From positions 1 to 64,000 of the forward strand of contig NW_004086087.1 of NCBI RefSeq assembly GCF_000220395.1: a DNA stretch of 64,000 nt. The letters are read 5' to 3'. Made by a program: the position numbers and the translations under genes. This stretch comes from Ichthyophthirius multifiliis (taxonomy: Eukaryota; Ciliophora; Oligohymenophorea; Hymenostomatida). The notes under the pieces were generated by a model. It was given only the letters and a program-made list of their open reading frames with translations, did not search any database and was not told the DNA's origin. Below are positions 55,115 to 64,000 of the stretch, piece by piece; the stretch's first letter is position 1, and every line of letters starts with the position of its first letter.

Positions 55115-56319
55115 TCATTTTCTTTTTTCTAGAGGTGATTTTATGTTTTTTACATTAGGATATGTTTTTTGAAAATTTTTTGCTTAATGTAATAATATAG
55201 TTGAAATTTAATGAATTTAATCTTTGTTTTCTTCAACACTTATTAATTAAATAAGTTTTTATATTATTTCACCTGTATTAATATTATTATTTTTTTATTA
55301 AATAATTTTTAAAGAAAGATATAATATAGCCCAAGCAATATAAGACTATTTATATTTCGAATTAATTTCATAAATAAAACAAGTAATTTAAGTCAAATAA
55401 ATACATACACTATAAAAAAATTAAAAATCTTCTTAAGACCCAAATAACTCATTTATATTTAAATTAATTATTATTGCATCAAAAAACTACTTAATTGTAG
55501 GCATGCTTAAATTATATTATAAAGCTTCTAGTATTTATAATTCTTTATTTTTTATATTTTCTACAGATAGCTTTTAATGTCCTATATCTTCATAAAATGT
55601 TTATAGCCTCAAAGCTTATGTTTAGTTATATTTTTAAGAAATAAACATACAGGAAACTCCAGTTAAATATAAGTCTTAAGGAGTTAATTATCTTTATTTT
55701 TTATAAAAATATAAATAATATAATATTTTTTTACTATTTACAATTCTAGAAAAAAATATCTTAAATTAAAATATAATGAAAGAATGTCTCATCTGAAAAC
55801 GAAAAATTATCTTTCACTTCGAGCATCCAATCAACCATTTTAATTCGAATATCATTTGATATTAAATGATTTTATAAATATAAGTAAGGAAGTACTTCTT
55901 TCTTAATAAAAAATATAAAATATAAAAAATAATATTAAATTTTATATATTTATATTGAATTTATTTTTATAATTATTTATTATAAATTTTATTTTAACAT
56001 TTATTAAGTTATTCAATATTTTTAGCTAATACGTTTATTAATTAGACATTAATTTAAATATAATTTTGGTTTAGGTTTCATTTTAAAATTATTATTATTG
56101 TTTATTTATATCATTAACTAAGCATTGTTACTATTATTTTATTGAATTGTTTTTCTTAATTCTTTTTTTCAACAAATCTTCTATATCCATATTATTATCC
56201 TATTATTTTTAAATATAAATTTGACATTCAATTTATTTTATTCTAAGTTATTATTTGCTTAGTAATTTATATTATTTTTAATAATTTTAAATTAGGTAAT
56301 TATTAAAGTATTCCGGCAT
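55115..56319 (-). CDS. Cyclin (A/B-like cyclin box)
   Basis: Start ATG 56319 (MPEYFNNYLIQNYQ). The N-terminal ~120 residues are basic and Gln/Asn-rich. After an intron (about 55900-56010) comes a clear cyclin box: NDIRIKMVDWMLEVKDNFSF (compare MR.ILVDWL.EV) and SDETFFHYILIQD. After a further intron near 55700-55745: LTPQDLYLTGVSCMFISQKY and LSVENIKNKELQILEALQYN. The C-terminal cyclin fold (SYIAWAILYLSLKII) ends KSPLEKRK before TGA at 55115-55117. The MVDW helix and KNKELQILEAL pattern place it near mitotic-type cyclins, which activate CDKs (known). I see no destruction box (RxxL) that I would trust. Exon borders are approximate. Confidence 0.83.
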
Positions 56320-57574
56320 CTTATTTTTAAATTTTTTATTATTTATTTATTTTTATGAATATATAAAAATTAATATTGTAACAAATTGCGAAAAATAATA
56401 ATATGTAAATATATATTTTATAATAATTTATAAAAAAAAATATAAATAAATATATTTATTCATATATATTATATATTTATATATTTATATATTTATATAT
56501 TTATATATTTATATATTTATATATTTATATGATATTGATATTTTTTTTTACTTAATTTTTTATAAAAATTAATTATTTTCAATTATAGTATTTTTTCAAA
56601 TAGATTAATATAAAAAAGATTTTTTTATTATTAATATTAATTTGTAAATATTTTTATTACTAATTCCATTTATTATAAATTTTTTTTTATTATTCCATAA
56701 TTAATAAATTTCTTTACTTTTTAAAATTAATAATTATATCAATATATTTTTTACTTTAAATATATTAATTAATATTTTATTTTTTATTTTCTATTATTTA
56801 AGTCTATATAATTATATTATAATATATTATTTATTTAAAAAAAAATACTATAATAATTTAAAATATTATTTTAAACATAATTTTAAGTTAATATCCTTAT
56901 AATTTTAAGTATAAAAAATATATTAAACTATAAATTAATCAAAAATTAAAAAAAATTTATATTTATTTAAAAAAAATAAAATTTTCCTATATTTTTATTT
57001 AATATAAATAATTATACAAATTTATAAATAAAATATATATAATAAATATTTAATATAAATAATTATATATTATAATTTTTTTTTTTTATAAATATATTTG
57101 TATTTTAATTATGAAATAAATTTTATATATAATAATTTATATAATTTTTTAAAATTTAAAATATCGTATTTACAGGTAATTAAAAAATATTTATTCCTTT
57201 TATATTTTACCTAAAATATAATTTAATTTTTAATTAATGAAAGTGTAAAAATTACTATTATTTTTTATACTTTTTTATAGTATAATTGTAATTTTATATG
57301 ATTTATATTGTTTAGTTAATTATTATGCAGCAAATATATTGAGAATTCCTGTATATTAAAAAATAATTTTTTTTTTATTTTAAAATTTTTTTTTTAAATT
57401 AATAAATAAAAAATATTATTACATGATTTATATCTTTATATTTATTTTGTTAATTTTTAAATATGTAAAGTAAATTCGATATTCACATATTTTATTTTCC
57501 GATTATATTTTGTTTTTTTTGTTTAAAATATATAATTATAAAATTTTTAAAATAAAAAAATAAGATTTAATATA
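56320..57574. other. AT-rich spacer with TATATTTA array
   Basis: About 1.25 kb between the divergent cyclin and clathrin light chain genes, so it should hold both promoters. It includes about eight tandem copies of ATTTATAT at 56462-56532. No gene seen. Confidence 0.6.
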
Positions 57575-58597
57575 ATGGACGACTTTTTTGAAAATGAAGA
57601 TAATCAAAATATTATCAATTAATAACGTATTTATATAAAAAAACATATATTTATAAAAATCCTATTAATATTATAAATTTAATTTTGACTCATATCAAAA
57701 AATAAAATATTAAAAATAGAAACACCTTAGAACAATAAAGAAGAAGAAAATTAAGAATAAGAATAATAATATTAAGACGATTAATAATAATAAGAATATT
57801 ATTAAAAATAAGAATAATAATAAGAATAACTAGAATAATAAAAATCATGTGGGTAATAAGAATAATTATAATGTTAAGAATAAAATGAATAATAAGAATA
57901 TTAAGGTTTATATTTAATAATATATAATAAACTATATTTTTAATATAAAAAAATCTAAAGATTTTAACAATTAATAATCTTAAAATCAAAATTATAACTT
58001 AACTCTTTAACAAGTAAATTTTTATATATTATTTAATAAAAAACCTAAATTATATATAGTTAACTGAGTAAGATTTAAGAAGATAAAAACTTTAATAAGA
58101 AGAAGCTGAAAGAACTAAGTAATTAATAGAGAAGTAAAATGCAGAATTATAATAAAAACAATAAAAAACAGAAAAATCAAAACAATATTTAGAAAATTGG
58201 AAAAAGTAAAAAATAAAATAAAAATATAATATTTATTACAAAAATAATATATAGAGAAAGAGAAGTATAAATTAGATAAAAAAAAAAGCTAATCTTTAAG
58301 AAAATGAAGTTTTAGTAGAATCTAGAAATAATAAAGCTTATGTAAATTAAAATATATAAAATATGAAAGTATAAAAAAATATAGAAAATATATAATATAT
58401 AAATGAATATATCTATATAAATAATTATATATATACTAATTATATTTTCTTTTAAATTATATTTTTAGAAAAACAGTTGGGAAAAAATTGTTTAAAATAT
58501 TAACTTAAAAGCAAGTGATTATTTAGGTTCTTAAGATGTGAGCAAAATGAGAGAATGTATTTTAAATAAAAAGCTTGATCTTGCAAATTAGGCATGA
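57575..58597 (+). CDS. Clathrin light chain
   Basis: Start ATG 57575 (MDDFFENEDNQNIINQQ). An intron (about 57628-57720) leads to an acidic Gln-rich segment (TPQNNKEEENQEQEQQYQDD); the poly-Asn/Lys minus- and plus-strand ORFs over it are shadows. After more introns comes a heavy-chain-binding helix of Lys/Gln/Glu (LQQEEAERTKQLIEKQNAEL, SKQYLENWKK), then ANLQENEVLVESRNNKA. The C-terminus is diagnostic: NSWEKIVQNINLKASDYLGS, then QDVSKMRECILNKKLDLANQ (compare DVSRMRSVLISLK). TGA is at 58595-58597. One extra A is needed at an A10 run (58278-58287). The protein regulates clathrin assembly at coated pits (known). Confidence 0.85.
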
Positions 58598-58888
58598 TTT
58601 AAATCAAAGAAAGAGAAATAATAAATAAAAATAAAAATATATATAATATAAATTTAATATAAAAATATAATATATTTTTATCTAAATAAAAAAAATAGTT
58701 TTATTTGTTTTTTGATTATTAAAAAAGTTATATAATTCTTTTTATTATTTTTATTTTGTATAAATAAAAATTTTATCCCTATTTTTAATATAATTATAAA
58801 AATTTTGTGTTTACTTTTTTTTATATAAAATAATTATAAAATTAAAATATTTTTAATAAATAAACTAATTTTTTATATTTTATAAAAA

Positions 58889-59845
58889 ATGGCCTAAAGA
58901 TAAAGTATTTTATATAACGCTTAATCTAGAAAAAGGTTTTTTATAATTTAAATTATTAATTTATACGTTATTTTATTATAAAAATTAAAAGAAACACTGC
59001 ACAATAATAGTAAGTTGACTATTTCCTTAGCTAAGTTTTAAAAGATTTAGAAATAGAAAAATAAGAAGCAGAATCATTAAGAAATTTATTTAATAGATTC
59101 GATTTTTAAAAGTCAAACTATTTAGAATAAAAAGATTTAGACGAAATATATAGATGTATTTATAAATCATATTAATTTTTCTCTAATTTTATATATATAT
59201 ATATATATATGTGTTTTTAAATAAAAGAATATGATTTTAAATTTCCTTAACATATTTTAAAGAAGAAAATTACTTAATATTGTAATTATAAAAAATTGAG
59301 AAAAGTAGACTTTTTTCATGTTTGTGATTTATATTTATAATTGAAAAGAGAAGATAAACAATAATAGGAATAAGAGGAAATAGAATTTAGTAAATAAAAA
59401 AATATTAATTATACAGTGAATTTAATAAATAAAAAGTTGATGCCTTTGTTGCCTTAGGAGGAAATATAGATAAAAGTGGTTTTGTTAAAAAAAAATTAAT
59501 AATGGAAATTATTAAAAAAGAATTCGATTTGATTATTGATATTGAAGATTTAATAGATAGAAGTTAAAGTAGTTAGCAAGAAATCGATTTTTCTGATTTT
59601 TGTTAAATATTTGAAAACGGAGGAGAAGAAATTAAAAGCAAAGTTTCTTTATTATCCGTAAATTTTTATTTATTAAAATTTTAAATTATTTATAAAATTA
59701 TAATTAAATTTAATATTTATTTTTTAAACTATTTTAGAATATATCTAGATAAAAGTCAACTACAAATTTAGGAGGATAATAAGGATTTTAAGTAAAATAT
59801 AAAGATTTTGAATTATGGTTAGAAAGAATGGATGGAAAAATATGA
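58889..59845 (+). CDS. EF-hand protein, axonemal type
   Basis: Start ATG 58889 (MAQRQSILYNAQSRKR). After an intron (about 58935-58990) it reads NTAQQQQVDYFLSQVLKDLE and an EF-hand-like pair, NLFNRFDFQKSNYLEQKDLD. The middle reads QLKREDKQQQEQEEIEF. Then come VDAFVALGGNIDKSGFVKKK and KKEFDLIIDIEDLIDRSQSS with EIDFSDFCQIFENG, a second EF-hand pair. A last exon gives KYKDFELWLERMDGKI before TGA at 59843-59845. The segment ALGGN.DKSG.......II..EF.L.IDIE.LI is the pattern of ciliary EF-hand proteins of the dynein-docking and EFCAB kind as I recall them. Only the loop DKSG looks able to bind calcium. About 240 residues. Confidence 0.7.
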
Positions 59846-60142
59846 TTTTATATTCTTTTTTAATTAAAATATTATTTTATGTTGAAAGATAAATATTTAT
59901 ATTATATTAGATCAAAGAAATATTTATATTTTTTGTTTTTATATTATTTAATTTTTAGTTGATATATTTAATCATTTTTGTAAATTTATTATAATTAAAC
60001 GACAAAATAGATTACGTAAAAATCTTTTTTTCAGACTATAATAATTTATTAAAAATAAAATAAAATATTTTTTTGAAGTACTTAGAAAAAAAAAATCATA
60101 TAAAAAAATATTATAATAAAAAAAAAATATCAAATAAAAAAA

Positions 60143-63099
60143 ATGGATAATTTCGACGAAAAAGTTGATGAAATAAAGCTTGTTCCCGCCAAAACTGCAA
60201 AAGTAAAAATCTAATAAAAAATAAAAAAAAAACAAAAAATAAAGGAAATGAAAGCTATATGTCGCCCAGAATTCTAAAAAAACCCTTCAAAATACTATCC
60301 TACAAAAGTATTTGAAAAATTTGGTTACACAAGAAACCAATGTCCTAAATGCGGAAACTTTTACTGGAGAGTATCTGAAAAGCAAGACACCTGTGGAGAT
60401 TCCCCGTGTGTCGGAAAATATACATTCATAGGAAAAGGAACCGGTATTGGAGAAAAGGGAAAAAAAATTACATACAAAGATGCATGGGATATTTTTGAAA
60501 AATCATTAACATCTACCAGAATTCCATGTTCAACCGTAAAACGTTATCCAGTAACAGCTAGATGGAGGTAAAAAATAAACAAAAATATGAAAAATATATT
60601 TTTAATTATTTTTTAAAAACTCAATCGACAAAATAAAATTAGATTAATATAAAAAAAGCATATAATAGCATTATTTTTCTTTAATTAAGTTTTTTATAAA
60701 AAAAAAATATACATATATATACAAATATAAATATATGCTAAAATATATAAAATATAAAAATAAATATAAATATATATATATAAATATATATATAAATATA
60801 TATATATAAATATTTATATAAATATATATATAATTATATATATAAATTTAATATATATAGAAATGATGTAGATTTTGTTGCTGCTGGTATTTATTGTTTC
60901 CAACCATATTGTGTAACAGGTGAATTATAGCCCCCTGCTAATCCTTTAATATAACCTTAATTTTGCGTTAGATTTAATGATTTAGACAACATTGGTTTAA
61001 CCGGTCGACACTACTCTGGTTTTGTTATGTTAGGTATATAATCGTTTAACTATCCTGACAAATTTGTATTTTTCAGTGAAGAGTGTGTAGAATTTAACTT
61101 GTAATGGTTAATTGAAGGTATGGATGTTCCAAAAGACGAAATTACTTTAATTGAAGATGTATGGTCAGGAGGTGGTAATTTGGGATCTTCGATTGAAATT
61201 TTTGTAAAAGGGCTTGAAGTTGGAAATATGGTTTTTACAATGTTTAAATACTATCCTGACGGAAAACTAGAAGAACTAGATATTACAGTAATTGACGTAG
61301 GAATTGGTTTGGAAAGAATTCCTTGGCTAATTAATGGAACTCCTACCTCTTATTTTGATGTATTCCAAGAGGCATATAAATATTTACAAAGTAAACTCAA
61401 TATAGATACTCATACTGATGTCTGGGAAAAAATAGGGCCTTATACATGCCATTTAAATGCAGATGAATCTGAAGATATGTAAAAAACGTGGGAGAAAGTA
61501 GCGAATTCAATTGGAATGAACGTAGAAGATACTAAAAAAGCTATTACTCCAGTAAAAGAATTATATATAATATTAGATCATACAAGAACAGCTTTTGTCA
61601 CTATTTATGATGGATGTCTTCCTTCTAATGTTGGCGGTGGTTCCAATATAAGAAATATTATCAGAAGAGTTTTCGCTATTTTAAAAAAAAATAATTGGTG
61701 GGAAAAACTAGGAGGAATTGAAGGATTTACTGAAATTTTTGAAAAACATAAACTCGACTTAAGCTAATTATATGGAGATTTTCTCCCTTATAAATCTTTT
61801 GATGCCATTATACGTATGGAATATGAAAAATGGTCCAATACAGATTCTGCTTAAAAGTAAAAACTAGAGCGTCTTTTCCAAAAAACAAATAAATTGAACC
61901 TAAATGACTGGATTGTAGCCATAGAATCATGGGGAATGCCCCCAGATACAATTTCTGAGATTACAGGTCTTTCATAACCTGATAATTTATGGTATGAAAT
62001 GGATTTAAGAAAATAAAAATTAACAAAGCCTCCTGAGTAGATTTTATATAAAACAGCTCATTTACCTGAAACAGTTTCGCTTTTTTACAACGAGAGTTTT
62101 TCAGCTTCAGCTTTTGATGCAAAGGTAGTTGATATATTCGCAGATATTAAAAATGCAAATAATAGAAATATTGTTATTTTAGATTAATCAGCCTTTTATC
62201 CTACTTCTGGTGGTCAATTACACGATACAGGTGTACTTACAATTGAAAAAGAGCACTATAATGTATTAAATGTAGAAAAAGTAGGAAAATGTGTCCTACA
62301 TATACTAGATAGACCTCTTCCTAATCCTGAAAACAGTCATTATATTGGCAAAATAGTATAAGGATAAATCGATGAAAAAAGAAGAAAAATTCTAAGAAAT
62401 CACCACACAGCCACCCACATTATATTTGCGGCATGCAGAAGAGTATTAGGTCCTCACGTGTGGTAAAATGGTGCCAAAAAAACTCTAGAAAACGCCCATT
62501 TAGATATCACTCATTTCTCTTCATTGACTAAAGCTGAAGAAATCGCAATAGAGAGTGAGGCTAATACAATTGTTTTAGAAGGACTATCTATCAAAAAAAG
62601 TTTCATGGACAAAGCTGATGCTGAGAAAGAATATGGTTTTAGATTATATTAAGGAGGTATTGTACCAGGAAATTCACTTAGAGTAGTAAATATTAAAGAT
62701 ACTGATGTAGAGGCTTGTTGTGGTACTCATTGTGATAATACTAGTGAAGTAGGATTTATTAAATTATTAAAAACTCATAGAATTTCAGACGGAATTCTAA
62801 GATTGTACTATGTTGCAGGGGAAAAGTCTATTGAAAGATTAGGAAAGGAAACCTAAATACTTAGTGATTTATAAAAATTATGGGGTATTACTCAAAATGA
62901 AATTGTTTCAACTGCTTAATGTATATTTACTGATTTTAAGTCTTACAAAAAAGAAGCTGAACATTAAAAGTAGAAAATTTTAAATTTCTAAATTAAATTG
63001 TTAAGCTAGAATTAGCAATATAAAAATGTTTTCGTTAAAACACCAGAAAAAGAAGCTAGTATTTATTTCTCGTATATGGGTTAATATGCTTAATAAATG

Positions 63100-63138
<39 letters not shown>

Positions 63139-63505
63139 TAATTTTATTTATTAAATAACTTTATTAGGACTTAGGAAAAGGTATTATTTTTATTGCAGAA
63201 AGTTTTGTTTTTGGATAATTTGGTAATAATAATTCATTTGATTAAGCTAAATTTTTGGCTTTACTTTAGGAAGAAGAGAAAAATGCAGGATTGAATTATA
63301 AAAAATTATAGAATTAAGTTAGTTTTAAGGAAGGAAAAGTAAAAAAAAAAAATCAAAACTTAATAAATATATAATTATATTATTATTAAAGAAAGCTGTA
63401 AAAGTAGATAATATTATTTAATTCTCATTCACAGGAGTTATAAGATATGATAAAATTAAAAATTATTTAATTCAAAACGGATTATTAGAAGCATTAGATT
63501 TATGA
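60143..63505 (+). CDS. Alanyl-tRNA synthetase, archaeal type
   Basis: Exons begin at 60143 ([20 protein letters not shown]). A 293-bp intron (60568-60860) splits ARWR from [11 protein letters not shown]. The N-terminal block [10 protein letters not shown]........TCGDSPC, the motif [22 protein letters not shown] and [20 protein letters not shown] follow archaeal AlaRS (for example Archaeoglobus), not the bacterial/eukaryotic form. The editing domain keeps HHTATH, the C-terminal zinc site [16 protein letters not shown] and [17 protein letters not shown]. The C-terminal part lies behind introns at about 63103-63168 and 63340-63390 and ends LLEALDL, TGA 63503-63505. About 945 residues. It charges tRNA-Ala (known). 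It is the best conserved and least AT-rich coding stretch in the window; the standard-code ORFs at 61120-61767 are fragments of it. Confidence 0.95.
60611..60695. repeat. Repeat unit A, second copy, in AlaRS intron 1
   Basis: Shares the 19-base string TTTTTAAAAACTCAATCGA with 19957-19980 and has TTAATTAAGT about 60 bases later, as in the first copy, though the right-hand ATTGAGTT is not conserved. It sits inside the unusually long first intron of AlaRS (293 bp against 40-80 bp elsewhere), which suggests an insertion. Confidence 0.4.
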
Positions 63506-64000
63506 TGATGAGAAAATTATATTTACAAAAATTATATATTTTATTAAAGAAAAAATTATAAAATCCAAAATTATCTAAAATATATAAATTGTTTATATAA
63601 AAATTAATCATAAAATAATAATTAATATAATCCGAATTTTTTTTTTTTCCTTAATACTATTGTAAATTAAATTGATATTATTATTATAGAATCTATTAAT
63701 TATTTACTAATTTCAATTTTATTGGAAATGCTTTTAATTTTTATTTTTTATTTGTTTTTAATATTAAGAGGATTATTTGCAAAGTAATTAAGTTAATTAG
63801 TATAATAATTTAAATATTTTGATGAAATAAAATTAATAATTAAAAACTGTATATAAATAAAAAAATGTATTTTGGAGAAATTCATTTATAATATAAATCA
63901 TAAGAAAATTTTATTTAAAAAACAGATAATAAAAATTAACCTTAATGAAAGATTTTTTTATATTTATATATATAAATTTTGCTTCATTATCTTTTTTTTT
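63506..64000. other. AT-rich 3' flank of AlaRS
   Basis: Nothing firmly supported. A 27-codon frame at 63865-63948 (MYFGEIHLQYKSQENF) ends in TGA. It is too short to call but could be the first exon of a gene that continues past the window. Confidence 0.4.

Noticed and set aside
57690-57989. 99-residue minus-strand ORF over the clathrin light chain
   Set aside because: Shadow of the Gln-rich acidic segment read on the plus strand with TAA and TAG as Gln; it contains only Ile/Asn/Leu low complexity.

Overview
The window is the left end of a ciliate macronuclear chromosome. It opens with eleven CCCCAA telomere repeats and is extremely AT-rich. Every recognisable gene reads TAA and TAG as glutamine and stops only at TGA. 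Together with tiny GT-AG introns (mostly 25-80 bp) this points to an oligohymenophorean ciliate. Ichthyophthirius multifiliis is my best guess, with a Tetrahymena relative next; the species is an inference. All proteins below were read with that code, which is why almost none appear as long ORFs in the standard code.

Layout. 1-2101: telomere and gene-free subtelomere. 2102-6056 (+): a YfcD-like Nudix hydrolase, a Hook-type microtubule adaptor and an unknown protein. 7179-15463 (+): a giant secreted or membrane receptor-like protein (LamG, Cys-rich modules, REJ, EGF, GPS, membrane helices). 15931-16999 (+): eIF3 subunit h. 17281-17745: two GC-enriched blocks that look like structured RNA. 18101-29839 (-): a coiled-coil protein with an internal duplication, PCF11, a small TPR protein and a second coiled-coil protein. 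30201-31692 (+): a leucine-rich repeat protein. 31846-40708 (-): the selenocysteine elongation factor eEFSec, a TMEM161-like membrane protein, an unknown membrane/ATPase-like protein and a CCCH zinc-finger protein with a Gln-rich tail. 43080-46811 (+): a NEK kinase and a coiled-coil protein. 47103-56319 (-): three coiled-coil proteins, an acylated CDPK and a cyclin. 57575-63505 (+): clathrin light chain, an axonemal-type EF-hand protein and an archaeal-type alanyl-tRNA synthetase.

Genes group loosely by strand, with roughly 0.1-3 kb AT-rich spacers. Themes that recur are cytoskeleton and cilia (Hook, NEK, many coiled coils, EF-hand protein), calcium signalling (CDPK), cell cycle (cyclin, NEK), mRNA 3' processing and decay (PCF11, CCCH protein) and translation (eIF3h, eEFSec, AlaRS).

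At least seven gene models are open except for one missing base, each time at a homopolymer run of 7-10 A or T. This most likely reflects systematic under-calling of homopolymers in the underlying sequence rather than broken genes. The most interesting biology is the archaeal-type AlaRS, the selenocysteine factor in a code whose only stop is also the Sec codon, the unexplained structured RNA locus and the repeated-exon architecture of the giant receptor.
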